DNA of 64,000 nucleotides from Caenorhabditis remanei (taxonomy: Eukaryota; Nematoda; Chromadorea; Rhabditida; Rhabditidae). The translations under genes were made by a program, and so were the position numbers. The stretch is taken from NCBI RefSeq assembly GCF_010183535.1, contig NC_071328.1:7936001-8000000 (forward strand), in the 5' to 3' direction. Below are positions 23,166 to 34,278 of this stretch, in pieces. Positions within the stretch are counted from its first letter, which is position 1. Every line of letters begins with the position of its first letter. The notes under the pieces were generated by a model, which saw only the letters and a list, made by a program, of their open reading frames with translations, searched no databases and was not told the origin of the DNA.

Positions 23166-24502
23166 TAGAGTTGTACGGAATGCCATTTTTAAGCTTCCGG
23201 AATCCGGAATCCGGAACCGGAACGACATTTTTCGATTTCCGGAATCCGGAATCCGGAACCGGAATGAGATTTTACATTTTCCGGAATACGGAATCCGGAA
23301 CCGGAATCAAATTTTTGTAATCCGGAATACGGAATCCGGAACCGGAATGACAAAAAAACCCGGAATTCCGGAATTTCGGAATCCGGAATTTGGAATGATT
23401 CGATAAATTTGCAAGGCCAAGTCATTTTTTCGAGTGTTTTCGATGATACACGGTCTCCTAGAACGATTTTAGGGGCAGATTACGTCATCAATCGTGGAAT
23501 GTCACGAAAAATGAAAAATTTCTGAAAATTCACACGTGAGGGAGTTTTTGAACGGGGAATGAAGTGGTAATCCATTTTTTCGAGAACCAGGGCAAATCTC
23601 GAAAAACTGTCACACAGTTCTGTTCGAAACCGTGTTATGAACCCACTTATAATTTTTTGTGTTTTTCTGGTGGGTAACTTTTGAGTTATCCTTTGTTGAA
23701 AAATCAACTGAAAACACCCTACTTTTTCAATAACTTTGAAATATCTGACCTCATTTTGCATATATCAAAAATCCGCTCTCACAACTTTTTTCCTATGTTC
23801 ATTGGCTACCATTTGCACTCTTTCATCACGTGTTTGCTTCTAAACTGACCGATTTATGTCATTTTTTGCTTTGGCACTATTTTCTTGTCCGAAATGGAGT
23901 TGCTGTGATAACTCGGTCAGTTTTAGAAGCAAACACGTGATGAAAGAGTGCAAATGGTAGCCAATGAACATAGGAAAAAAGTTGTGAGAGCGGATTTTTG
24001 ATATATGCAAAATGAGGTCAGATATTTCAAAGTTATTGAAAAAGTAGGGTGTTTTCAGTTGATTTTTCAACAAAGGATAACTCAAAAGTTACCCACCAGA
24101 AAAACACAAAAAATTATAAGTGGGTTCATAACACGGTTTCGAACAAAACTGTGTGACAGTTTTTCGAGATTTGCCCTGGTTCTCGAAAAAATGGATTATC
24201 ACTTCATTCCCCGTTCAAAAACTCCCTCACGTGTAAATTTTCAGAAATGTTTCATTTTTCGTGACATTCCACGATTGATGACGTAATCTGCCCCTAAAAT
24301 CGTTCTAGGAGACCGTGTGATATATAAAGTTTTAAACTACTTTTGAGGATCAAAACCGGAATCCGGAATCGGAATAAAAATTTTCATTTTCCGGAATCCG
24401 AAATCCGGAACAGAAATGAAAGTTTTCATTTTCCGGAATCCGGAACCGGAACCGGAATGTCAAAAAAAAAACTTTCCGGAATCCGGATTCCAGACAACTC
24501 TG
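23166..24502. mobile_element. hAT-like element filled with CCGGAAT satellite
   Basis: Ends TAGAGTTGT... and ...ACAACTCTG are inverted. The 8-bp direct repeat CTGTCGAT flanks both (23158-23165 and 24503-24510). The interior next to each end is a degenerate tandem array of TTCCGGAATCCGGAACCGG-type units (23188-23398 and 24355-24492). An independent 869-bp palindrome is inserted in the middle. 8-bp duplications and a C/TAG start fit the hAT superfamily. There is no transposase frame. Confidence 0.65.
23449..24317. mobile_element. 869-bp palindromic element nested in the satellite element
   Basis: Near-perfect inverted arms (CACGGTCTCCTAG... / ...CTAGGAGACCGTG) meet near 23883. The open frames at 23480-23761 and 24005-24286 are mirror images of each other, not genes. 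TGATA lies directly outside both ends (23444-23448 and 24318-24322) and may be the target duplication. It splits the CCGGAAT array of the host element. Confidence 0.7.
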
Positions 24503-24649
24503 CTGTCGATGACCACACTTGTACCGATCAGTTCTCGCTCTTCCAACCCTCTTCCTCCCCTTCTCCTTCCACCTCTTCCACATCAGGCTTTGAAGTGTAA
24601 GTTGCATTTTTCATCTCTTAGAGACGAACATGAAACCATTTTTCAGACA

Positions 24650-25262
24650 CAGGGAAAAGTGATATGGAGCAGCGAGCATGGACTGTACTTATTGCCATAG
24701 AGTTGAGTTCAATTTGATCGTGTCGCGCATATTAAATGAGCTCTAGTTTCCTTCCACTATAAGGTAGATCCCACCATCAAGTAGCTGATACTATGTTCTC
24801 TTTACACACATTGCTGTATTTTCACCATTCCATTCCAAAACTCAGCTAGGTCTGAATCATTGTGAGTACACTGGACCCGCCAAAGAACATTGCCGATAAC
24901 AACGGTTTTCTGATTATCAGAAAGTTTCCCCACACCGCATTAGTTCTCAACTTCTTCCTCTTCATTCTCTTCTTACGTTTGCGCTAACCCATAACGTTGA
25001 TCTTGGACTGTATCTCTATTTCATCCCGATTCAGAATTTCGTCCGTTTTTAATCAAATAGAGGTGCTTTAACCAGCTGATCCCGCATATGGAGATCCCTG
25101 AGTAATAACAGTTTTATGATTATCAGGAAGTTTCCCCACACTGCATTAGTTCTCACTTCTTACTCTTCATTCTCTTTACATTCTGAAAGGAGCTTTTTGA
25201 CAATCCCATATTTAAAGTCGAGGCATAGGCAAATAGAAAATCAAGATAAACCATTTTTTCAT
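24650..25262. other. Convergent intergenic region of copy A
   Basis: Matches 46490-47186 of copy B. It contains an approximately 80-bp unit (ATAACARYGGTTTTMTGATTATC... to TTCATTCTC) present twice, near 24895-24985 and 25100-25175. No exon on either strand. Confidence 0.5.
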
Positions 25263-27952
25263 TCAATGAAATAAAAGAGGTTCGGTACGACAAATAGCCC
25301 CACGTTGACAGAATAGTCCAGGAGATGAGGTGATGGTGCATCTGAATATTAGTCGGTACTCATAAAAAAAGAATGTAATCGAACTCACTGATGTATATAC
25401 ACTAACCCAATAAACTCGCGCTGTGTTCCCAGAAAAACACATGAACTGGATAGTGGTACGGCTCCTGGCGCCTCTGCCCACTTGTATCCTGTGGTGCCAT
25501 TGAGGGTGTCGTCGTTTAGTGAGAATTCATTCAATGCGGTTCGATTACCGTCTATCCAGAAGTTCATTTGAGAGTATGAGCCAGCTGGTTCCGTTTTAGA
25601 TTTACTGGCCGCAAATGCTAGAAAATAGTATGTTGCAAGTAAGCGATATCAATACTACGTTTCAAGAAATCACCTGCAATCTCTTTGCCTTCATCGAAGG
25701 TGAATGATCCAGATAAGCCAGCAGCTCCGCCAGATTTACATAACTCCATGGCATAGTTATGGTTTTGGCAGAAATTTGGACTTTCAAATAGTCTGACCTG
25801 AATTACTATGTGAGATCAAAGCCGTGAGAAGTACCTTACAGAAATGCAAACTTGGTTTTGTCCTCTGATCAATGGAAAAGAATCTTCTTGACACTGAATA
25901 CTGTTGTTAAACTCAAACTTCCAGGTGACTATACCATTTGTCTCTATTCTACTGATTTCATAATTATAGGTTAAATCATTCTGAGTAAAGTTTTCCTGAA
26001 ATTTAGGTAGAAATTGAATAAAATGAGATGAATACAGTGCGCGTCATAAAGATAGCCCCCCCTCCGATTATGTTGGTTCTGGCTCAGCCGTAAGTTTTCA
26101 TGAAAAATGGATAACGTCATTCGATTTCTCGTCCAAAATAACCCCTGGGCGCAAAGTTTCATGAACCTCCTCCAAAAACTACGGATAGACCATCGAAAAT
26201 TCGAAAATTAAGCCGCGTCATAAAGATAGCCCCCCTTGAGAATTTTCAATTTATCGATAAATTTTCTCCGTTTTTTCACACTAAAACGTTTTCAAACAAT
26301 AAAATTAGCGTTTTTACTGATGTTTTCTCATTTTTCTTCCTATTTTTCTATTAAAAATTCTACTTTGAAGAGCCAGTTTGGGCTAAAAAGTCGAAAAATA
26401 GGGATTTCTGAAGGAAACTACCGTAACCGGTCGGTCAAGTAGAGGGAGCAATATTTTTGTATAGTAATTTACTTTCCTCGGTACTAGTATGACTGTTTGG
26501 TCGCACTTTTGACTGGAATAAAGGGGCTCTGAATGCTCAGAGGTTTTCCTAATATGAATGATATTCCCATCGGGAGACAGTTTTGAGCTTCTTCTTGATG
26601 AAAAATCTTGAAAATCAGTTTTTGAAGCATCGTATTTTTGAGAATGACTTTAATAGACTTTTGTAAGGCCAGCAACACATTTCCGAAAGATCTTGACATA
26701 TTACACATAAGTAATAGCTGTCGAAATCATAATCATGTTATCTTCACCTAGAACATTGTGTTCTCGAATCAACAGAAGATTCAAAAGTTTTAGAATTATC
26801 CCAAATGGATGTGAAACCTTGAAACAATACGAACATTTGTTGTTTCTTATTACACAGTTGCTTTCTCAGGCTAAGACTCACAAAATCCGGTGTAATACCA
26901 GTGAACAGGGAATTCAGGGCACATTCTCATAATTCGAATGGCTAGTACTTATCACTAATCGGTCAAAGTAATTCAGTTATTTTAAGGTAATAACAAAATG
27001 GTTGATTCTACTAATTCCCTCAAATATTCTTCCCTGAAAACTGATTTTCAAGATTTTTCATCAAGAAGAAGCTCAAAACTGTCTCCCGATGGGAATATCA
27101 TTCATATTAGGAAAACCTCTGAGCATTCAGAGCCCCTTTATTCCAGTCAAAAGTGCGACCAAATAGTCATACTAGTACCGAGAAAAGTAAATTACTATAC
27201 AAAAATATTGCTCCCTCTACTTGACCGACCGGTTACGATAGTTTCCTTCAGAAATCCCTATTTTTCGACTTTTTAGCCCAAACTGGCTCTTCAAAGTAGA
27301 ATTTTTAATAGAAAAATAGGAAGAAAAATGAGAAAACATCAGTAAAAACGCTAATTTTATTGTTTGAAAACGTTTTAGTGTGAAAAAACGGAGAAAATTT
27401 ATCGATAAATTGAAAATTCTCAAGGGGGGCTATCTTTATGACGCGGCTTAATTTTCGAATTTTCGATGGTCTATCCGTAGTTTTTGGAGGAGGTTCATGA
27501 AACTTTGCGCCCAGGGGTTATTTTGGACGAGAAATCGAATGACGTTATCCATTTTTCATGAAAACTTACGGCTGAGCCAGAACCAACATAATCGGAGGGG
27601 GGGCTATCTTTATGACGCGCACTGTATTACTTTGAAACCAACAATCTGACCGGATGAGCCATTTGCTTTTCGTACGAAAGTTATATTTCCCAAATGAAAA
27701 AGCAGACAGCTGTTATCACTAACTTTATGAATAACCTGAAAAATAGAAAGGAGAACATAATTATAAAATAACTATACTTACAACACATTTGTCATCCTGC
27801 AAGCACTGTATAACACAGGTGTTCCATTCGTTAACAGTCTCATTTGGAGAATATGGCTCCTCGAGAACTCCCCACACCAGTACGATTGTTTTATTGTTAG
27901 TGACGGATAATACATAAGATAAAAAAATACTGAAGTACACCCAATATAGCAT
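25263..27952 (-). CDS. Secreted PAN_3 + C-type lectin domain protein (copy A, minus), exon 3 lost
   Basis: Exons 27952-27782, 27735-27631, 25995-25840, 25797-25674, 25617-25407 and 25341-25263 splice in frame to 281 residues. The signal peptide is encoded from MLYWVYFSIFLSYV. PAN_3 module: NEWNTCVIQCLQDDKC and SCLLFHLGN. Lectin-like domain: CQEDSFPLIRGQNQVC, MELCKSGGAAGLSGSF, FWIDGNRTALNEF, YKWAEAPGA, CTITSSPGLFCQRGAICR. The paralogue at 47187-48400 has one more 63-bp exon (RTMNSCPVNIDAPLFGQ...) between exons 2 and 3 of this model. Here that DNA is absent and replaced by a 1.59-kb inverted-repeat element, leaving a 1.64-kb intron whose donor GTAATA includes the element's TA. The skip keeps phase 0, so a protein 21 residues shorter and missing one Cys could still be made. 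Confidence 0.75.
26035..27624. mobile_element. 1.59-kb Tc1/mariner-like non-autonomous inverted-repeat element
   Basis: It begins CAGTGCGCGTCATAAAGATA and ends with the exact inverse, flanked by TA on both sides (26033-26034, 27625-27626). CAGTG plus a TA target is the Tc1/mariner habit. The arms are about 590 bp and highly matched; the GCGTCATAAAGATAGCCCCCC phrase recurs again about 180 bp inside each arm. The central 400 bp is not palindromic. No transposase frame is present. It lies in an intron of the lectin gene. Confidence 0.8.
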
Positions 27953-28329
27953 TTTGTTGGAAGCAGCTTCGAGGAAGGACTTAGAGGTTTAGAAATTTTC
28001 GTAGGATTCTGTGGTTTAAAAGAACAAAGAAAACACATATCGCTAGCATAAGTTTGGTTTCCAGGATACCGTTGAAACTTTCGACGTTTAGAGAACCAAG
28101 TATGTCTATAGACTCGAGAACAATAAGAATTTGTTTAGAGCATAAATCAGGTCTATAGTCTGGTCGTAGCCCAGAAAATTGAAAGAAGCCACATTTTCAA
28201 AATGTCAAAATTCAATGGGGGAGTGTTTTGTGTGTGGGGTGAAGTAAAGTATTATCGATTGAAATAATTCGGGAAATTCTGATATTCTATAAAAATAGTT
28301 TGAAATTCAGTTCAATGAAAAATAGAAAG

Positions 28330-28560
28330 ACTGGTCTACAACATGTTTCAACCAAAAGGAATTCCCACTTTGATCACACCAGTGTTTACCGTAATCTCAC
28401 TGTTTCGCGATATTTGAATTTGTACAATACGGAAAACGTATTTTTGTGAACTGATAGCTCCACGAAAACAGTACGCTCTCAAGATTGATGTTGTGAGGCA
28501 AGGAAGTGATGTAGATAATGAGAATTATCGGAATGCCAAGAATTAGAATCTTCCATTTTT
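28330..28560 (-). pseudogene. Membrane-anchor fragment, copy A, with stop
   Basis: The counterpart of the 48984-49263 exon of copy B. The frame reads ILIIYITSLPHNI-like residues and then TGA where copy B has TGG (after KQ instead of KR). The frame is therefore broken here. Family not recognised. Confidence 0.45.
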
Positions 28561-28689
28561 TCAATCTGATAGAAACAAATTTAAACTATCTTCAACAGTT
28601 ATGTTTTGTTCAGTCGTAATGAAAGTTAAATAACAAATTAAACATGTACTCTTTATTAGATAACGTCACATTTCACCACTTCAAATTTA

Positions 28690-29340
28690 ATCCAGTCTTT
28701 GAGCTGAAATAAAAATAAATGAAAGCTTATGTTTGTGGAGGCGGGCCATAAATGCGGTCGGAGACAGACCCGCTCCGAATAAAATCTTCCCTAACTGGTT
28801 AAAATGTGTGAATAAACGGCTATAAGTGTGAGGATGAGCGATGCGACAACAGAACACAATTTTAAGACAAAGACCCATTTATTTTACGAAAGATTTAGAT
28901 AATTTACAGAAAGATGATTTAATATTTAGGCAAGCGTCCTGCTGGATGTGCCGCGGGTCGAAAAGTAGACAAATGAGCGGTCACAACCGCGGATCGCTTG
29001 AATTGGCCTAAAGGGCCCAAAAAGGAGGAGTTTTAGGTGTTTTATAGCGTCAGTACGCGCTTAAATGGCTGGAAATAGTCCTGGAAAATTAAAAGGAACT
29101 ATTTCGCCATGAAAATCACTCACTCTAACGCATTCTACAAAAGGTAGACGTACGAGCCTCACTCGTTGAACGAGAAAAGTAGAAAGATGCGCGGTCGACC
29201 GCTACGCGGACACGCGTCGCGGCCGCCGACGTCGAGATAGTGTTGATGCGGAGGAGAGTGGGATTCGGTCGATGAGCGACCGAGCGCGATTACTGACAAA
29301 AAGTGAATTGAGAGCGGTAATTTAAATTATAATTATTTGA
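28690..29340. other. GC-rich island of unknown nature
   Basis: Unusually GC-rich for the window, with words such as GCCGCGGGTCG, GCGGTCGACCGC, GACACGCGTCGCGGCCGCC and GACCGAGCGCG between 28735 and 29295, embedded in AT-rich flanks. No frame is convincing on either strand. It could be a solo LTR or a captured foreign segment; I see neither clear TG...CA ends nor a target duplication. Confidence 0.4.
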
Positions 29341-29346
29341 TAATCC

Positions 29347-31795
29347 TTATTTACTTTCAAACTCACAAAAATCAACACAAACAGGAGTCATGAAGGGCAA
29401 ACACTCACTTGCTAGTAGATCATTTGCTATCTTCCCGTTTGCTATTGAGTCTCACTTGCTATAGAGGATCACTTGCTATATTTGACTCACTTGCTATGAA
29501 ATTTCAAAATTGCAGGGTCTCATTTGCTATTAAAAGTCTCACTTGCTATTCGAAATCTCACTTGCTATTTTTTTGGCTCATTTGCTATTTACAGGGTGAT
29601 TTTTCCAGTTTTTGCTTTTTGTCGGCGCTTGTTCCACACATGGAAGCTTGTTATTATTGTGACTTCTGCATGTTTCGAGCTCACATGGAATGTATTTTGA
29701 CTGCCCCACCCCTAAAGTACCGATTTTTTTTGCTTATTCGATGAGTTTTGCCAAGAAAAAATGAGTCACAATGGGTTTTACTGTGACGAAACCTCGTTTT
29801 TGAAAAATTAAATTTTTTCGAAAAAAATTTGTTCTTAAATTTTTTGGTTATTAGTAACATAATTGTAGCAGATTTCATGTAGTTTTTGACCAAAATATGA
29901 AACTTGTGAAAAAAAATTTTTGGTCCTGAAAAAGGTGAAAATGTGATTTATGTATCATAGAAATCGGAAATTTTGCTTATAAGCTCAATTAATTGAATTT
30001 TGGTTTCGATCTATGATTTCTTTTGATACGGGTCTTCCCTGGACTGTTGTACTATATTGAACGTGACTGAGTCTCTATGAGCTACAGTAACCCAGGGAGG
30101 GGTCCTACAAAAACTGATCAACCAAGAACGCGATATGCTAGGTTTGAGCATTTTACTCACAAAATTTCATGTTTACCGGTCCATTTTTGAGCTCAGGGCT
30201 AGTTGTCGATCAACAAAAATGTACAGGTAAATAGTCGTTTCTCACTTCATAGATCGAAACCGAAATTCAATTAATTGAGCTTATAAGCAAAATTACCGAG
30301 TTCTATGATAAATCACATTTTCACCTTTTTCAGGACCAAAAATTTTTTTTTCACAAGTTTCATATTTTGGTCAAAAACTACAAAAAAATCTGCTACAGTT
30401 ATGTTACTAACTCATTTTCTGAACAAACCGGGAAAATAACCAAACAATTTAAATTTAAAAAATTTTTCGAAAAAAATTAATTTTTCAAAAACGAGGTTAC
30501 GTTACAGAAAAACCCATTGTCACTCATTTTTTCTTGGCAAAACTCATCGAATAAGCAAAAAAATCGGTACTTTAGGGGTGGGGCAGTCAAAATACATTCC
30601 ATGTGAGCTCGAAACATGCAGAAGTCACAATAATAACAAGCTTCCATGTGTGGAACAAGCGCCGACAAAAAGCAAAAACTGGAAAAATCACCCTGTAAAT
30701 AGCAAATGAGCCAAAAAAATAGCAAGTGAGATTTCGAATAGCAAGTGAGACTTTTAATAGCAAATGAGACCCTGCAATTTTGAAATTTCATAGCAAGTGA
30801 GTCAAATATAGCAAGTGATCCTCTATAGCAAGTGAGACTCAATAGCAAACGGGAAAATAGCAAATGATCTACTAGCAAGTGAGTGTTTGCCGTCATGAAG
30901 GGGGTTCCGTCGCGCTGTTGAACTCCTGGTCTTGTCCGAATCATTTGCCATTGGGCGAGGTTATGTGGGCGGCATATGGAATTCTCATAATTCCACTGGA
31001 TTTTGAAATCATTGCACAGTTTCAAGACAACATAGTTTAGCAAACTTACATCTGCAGGGTTCCTATTGGCATCGCGAGAAATGAACGTGAGAAGAGTGAG
31101 ACCATCCGAACAAGACCGTGACTTTTGGCAGCCGTCTTCTCCGAGAGTAATATTAGATGTTGTAAATTTGTAATGTTTCAGAGTGTTTTGGTAGTAGTTG
31201 TTGTCTCCAAGATAGTCTGCTCCGTTGGAATTGTCAAGTAGGACGTATGTACACGGACACTTAGCTGAATATAGAATGTATTTTGTCACCTCCATCAATT
31301 TTTTTCTTTACTTTTGGGAACACAAACACCATTGAGTTGGTTGAATTGCTTAAGCTCTCCATTAGTATCGACTTGCCATTTCTGAGGTATGAGTTGCAGA
31401 ACCCTTCTGCGGGATATTCACCAAACTATATCATGAAGTTTTGCTGGTATTATGACTCATCAAATTACTTACATATTCTTCCTTGTCTGTATCGAATACG
31501 AACAATCTGTAGTCTTCTTCGCAATACATGGACACCGAACAGTCATCGATTCTCAATTCAGGTGCCTTGATCACACTTGTCGTCACATTATAATAATATT
31601 TGTTGGTCTCCACGACGTTTTTGAAAATATTTTTACTATCAAGCTTTTGAGCTTTGCAAGCGCAGGCTGCTGAAAAGTTGAAGAGAGAAGATATACTGTG
31701 ATTTGAGCTGACTAACGTGGAACGGAGTACTGAATCACCAAACATGCATTGCAGATACTGAAAATTGATAAGAAGAAGAATAGGAACAGCTTCAT
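29347..31795 (-). CDS. Secreted Cys-rich two-module protein, last exon split by a transposon
   Basis: Exons 31795-31717, 31669-31473, 31425-31312, 31259-31050 and 30995-30892, then the tail 29386-29347 after removal of the element and one target copy: 247 residues. The signal peptide is MKLFLFFFLSIFSICNA. Two related modules follow, each with C-x-C, then TTS, then DDC...MYC or DGC...RSC (CACKAQKLD... and CPCTYVLLD...). The arrangement recalls nematode DUF281-type secreted proteins, but I would not insist on the name. The fourth acceptor (CTAAG) is unusual and was chosen for frame; TTCAG 5 bp earlier would shift it. The last exon is interrupted 13 codons before its stop. Read as it stands, the frame runs into the element for more than 130 codons. 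Probably non-functional or altered at its C terminus. Confidence 0.6.
29396..30891. mobile_element. 1.5-kb Mutator-like non-autonomous element with repeat-built arms
   Basis: Terminal inverted repeats begin GGCAAACACTCACTTGCTAG and extend several hundred bp. The target duplication GTCATGAAG (9 bp) is exact at 29387-29395 and 30892-30900. 9-bp duplications with long arms are typical of Mutator-like elements. Each arm is built from about nine spaced copies of TCAYTTGCTAT. There is no transposase. The long minus-strand frame at 30477-31298 is the host exon reading into the arm. Confidence 0.8.
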
Positions 31796-32271
31796 TGAGC
31801 GAAATACACTGACTTGAATGAAAAAGTGATAAGTGTTCGAGATGAGATGATAATTAGTTCATGGTGACTTCATTTAATATGCGAATGGTTTTTGAACATT
31901 TGATCGATCAAACAACATTATAGTAACAAAATAATGAGTGTTATCTGAAGATAAACATACATTTCCCTGTAGATGTCAGTCAAATTTCATTACTAGAATA
32001 TTAAAAACGTTTAAGCTTTCAAAAGTTAAAAGACGTAGGATGCAAAGTTTGGACTCGTGTGACACTCATATCAACTACATTCATTTATCCTAAACAAAAA
32101 AAAACATCCAATAAATTTTGACTTTTGATTTACTATATAATTTTCCTCGTGATCAAATGAGATTTCTTCTTTCACATTGTCTTCATTTTTTTAGAACAGC
32201 TTCATTATAATCATATTCTTCGTGAGTCATTGTTGTCATTTCATTGAAACAAGTAGGGGAGCTATCAGGTA
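31796..32271. other. Intergenic, promoter side of the Cys-rich gene
   Basis: AT-rich, with no exon, array or TIR recognised. An A8 run lies near 32097. Confidence 0.5.
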
Positions 32272-32528
32272 CTGTCGAAAAAATAAAGTTTCGACAAGGA
32301 TTTTCAAAAAAAATTTCGCGCGCTGAAACGCGCAAGCGCATAAAGTTCTGGGCGGAGCTTAAACTGCAAGCTTAAATAAGCGGCGCGGTTCTAATTCCAG
32401 TTGTTTTTTCCAAATTAAGAACCGCGCCGCTTGCAGTTTAAGCTCCGCCCAGAACTTTATGCGCTTGCGCGTTTCAGCGCGCGAAATTTTTTTTGAAAAT
32501 CCTTGTCGAAACTTTATTTTTTCGACAG
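32272..32528. mobile_element. 257-bp TA-flanked palindromic MITE
   Basis: Starts CTGTCGAAAAAATAAAGTTT and ends with its inverse, with TA on both sides (32270-32271, 32529-32530). The arms of about 105 bp include GCGCGCTGAAACGCGCAAGC and GGGCGGAGCTTAAACTGC. The loop is about 45 bp and AT-rich. There is no coding capacity. Confidence 0.75.
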
Positions 32529-33379
32529 TAGTTTAGTTGTTGAATAGGGAGACATTGTGGATCACTGGTCCCTACACCTCCAAAATCCTGGGGAGCTTTG
32601 TGACGTCGATCTGTCAACAAGGCGTACTATGCGTGCGTTGGCGCTTTAGCGGTGTCTCTGCGTCTCTCGTTTTTACTCAGTGTTTCTCGTATTTCACCAT
32701 TTGATTTTTTTGAATTTTTGCCTTTATAATGAAATTTATTGCGTTTTTTCTATTTTATTAACTTAAAATTAAAAAAAAAAACTCCTCAATAGTTCTTTAA
32801 ATATTTAATTTTCCAGATATTTCCCGTCAGAGATATTGCAACAAGCGGTTAGTTGGAGAATTTCAGAAAATACTTCGCCGCTGAATATTCTTTCAGGTTA
32901 TTTCAACAACGAACGGCATGCTGGAAGAAACAACGACGTTTTTTGTTCACAATTGGAAAAAAAGAAGAATTCAATTACTTTTTATTTCTTTCTCTTTATT
33001 TGTCGTACTTTCTCTCGAAATTCAGTGTTTTCTCATTGCCCTTGAACGTCTATTTTGATAAATTTATGAATTTTTCCGAATATAATCATTTTTACCGAAA
33101 TTTTAGACGAAAATATGATATTCGAATAATGAAAATGTCAAATTTACGGTATGCACGCTTCGCGCGCCAACGGCTTTTCTGACGCACGAAAAGCAGCTCC
33201 TCTCAGGCGCATTGGAGGCGTAGGGTGCTGTGTGGATATCTCTGTGCTAGTCTCTGAACCTATCACCACTTCCCTCTTAATATGCATTTACAGCTATTCA
33301 AATAAATATAAAATCAAATCAGAAGTACCCCCAGTTCGGAGTTTTAGGATTGAAAATTAGAATATTTCTATATTGTTCA
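32529..33379. other. Unresolved repeat-like sequence
   Basis: Contains GC-rich words facing each other at the two ends (GTGCGTTGGCGC near 32630 and CGCGCGCCAACGGC near 33155), suggesting an old inverted-repeat element about 0.6 kb long. No real exon was found. Confidence 0.35.
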
Positions 33380-34278
33380 GGGATAAGCCATGAATGCATC
33401 GTTTAATGAATATGTTTCAGATGATACTTCTTGCAATCCACTCACTCCAACTACATTTTTATTTTCTTATACAAACGACCTTGCTGCTCAAGTTATCAAC
33501 AACGTATGGCATGTTTTAGCACAAAGCACGGAATCTCCTCATTATAATTACGTTGCTACTGTGCGATTCGATGTTGAGAATGAAGATGCATTCTTCATTA
33601 ATGATGATTGGAGGTCAGTGAATCCCACTTCGAAGGCCATCTATGAATTTTAATTTAAGCGGGGCTAGTTCTACAATAATGAATCATCAACCCGATCCGT
33701 CACTAGGTTTTTTCTGGTAACCAGATTGGAAGTGATGTTTTGAAAATGATCGACAGATTCCTCGATATCACCATTTGCACCAATTTGTGGTGCTAAACTG
33801 GTGATTCTGGTGAAACTGTATCCGAACGAAATTGATATTTCTCAATTAGTTTCCAAGCTTTGTGAACGTCACGTTACATTTACATCATATCTAATAGAAC
33901 TCCATCTGGTGGATTATATCCTGATACTTTGTATAGCCTGGCTTCTCAAGTCAATGGATTCTGTGCATTTCATGATGACGATGAATTTCCTGATGTATGA
34001 GAACCGGACGAGAATATTCATTAATTTGCTTTATAATAATATATTTACGCAATTATTCGTGTACCTTCTTAGTGCCGAACACTGATGACTATTGGTTTTC
34101 GGTAACCATCCAAGACAACGGTTAGGAAAAAAGTTGAGCTGTAAAACAAGACATAATTGCAATATTTCAGGTCCGATTAGTGAGAAAAGCTGAATTGGGA
34201 TGGTCAGGTTCTTTAACACCTGATGAAAATGGTGTAATCGGAACAATGGACTTTTATGATGTTGTTATTTCGATCATA
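33380..34278 (+). pseudogene. VWA-like domain pseudogene (lectin-associated family)
   Basis: After an acceptor (ATTGTTCAG) the frame reads CNPLTPTTFLFSYTNDLAAQ, YNYVATVRFDVENEDAFF and WRSVNPTSKAI, then meets TAA. The continuation lies in other frames: LSGASSTIMNHQ, DVLKMIDRFLDI, GAKLVILVKLYPNEIDISQL, SNRTPSGGLYPDTLYSLASQ, VNGFCAF. Together these are the blocks of the von Willebrand A-like domain that nematodes combine with C-type lectin domains (family knowledge). At least three frame changes lack splice sites, so the gene is dead. A later piece (RLVRKAELGWSGSLTPDENG) follows a splice-like acceptor. The sequence ends abruptly where duplicated DNA begins at 34279. Confidence 0.6.

Larger units (their letters stand above)
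17444..28632. repeat. Segmental duplication, copy A
   Basis: Collinear with 41651-49294. The first 1.65 kb (17444-19090) is nearly identical to 41651-43290; I noticed about four base differences by eye. The rest, covering two lectin genes and a downstream fragment, is visibly more diverged. Relative to copy B this copy carries extra DNA at about 22134-24640 (a decayed gene plus a composite hAT-like element) and the 1.59-kb element at 26035-27624. Confidence 0.85.

Noticed and set aside
23480..24286. Two 93-residue frames, almost identical, on opposite strands
   Set aside because: Mirror images created by the arms of a palindrome.
25535..25556. GGTTCGA-type tRNA B-box-like word
   Set aside because: It lies in a lectin coding exon with no cloverleaf or A box around it.
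26236..27423. Two identical 68-residue frames on opposite strands
   Set aside because: Same cause: arms of the 1.59-kb inverted-repeat element.
29396..29590. Regularly spaced TTGCTAT repeats considered as a CRISPR-like array
   Set aside because: Repeats are only 7-11 bp and irregularly spaced, inverted at the other end of a transposon with a 9-bp target duplication, in a eukaryotic genome.
30477..31298. 273-residue minus-strand frame
   Set aside because: It is a composite: a real exon, an intron read through, another exon, then the arm of an inserted transposon. Only the exonic parts were kept.
32836..33182. Plus-strand frames with Phe-rich sequence
   Set aside because: Two overlapping frames over AT-rich DNA, no splice sites, no family.
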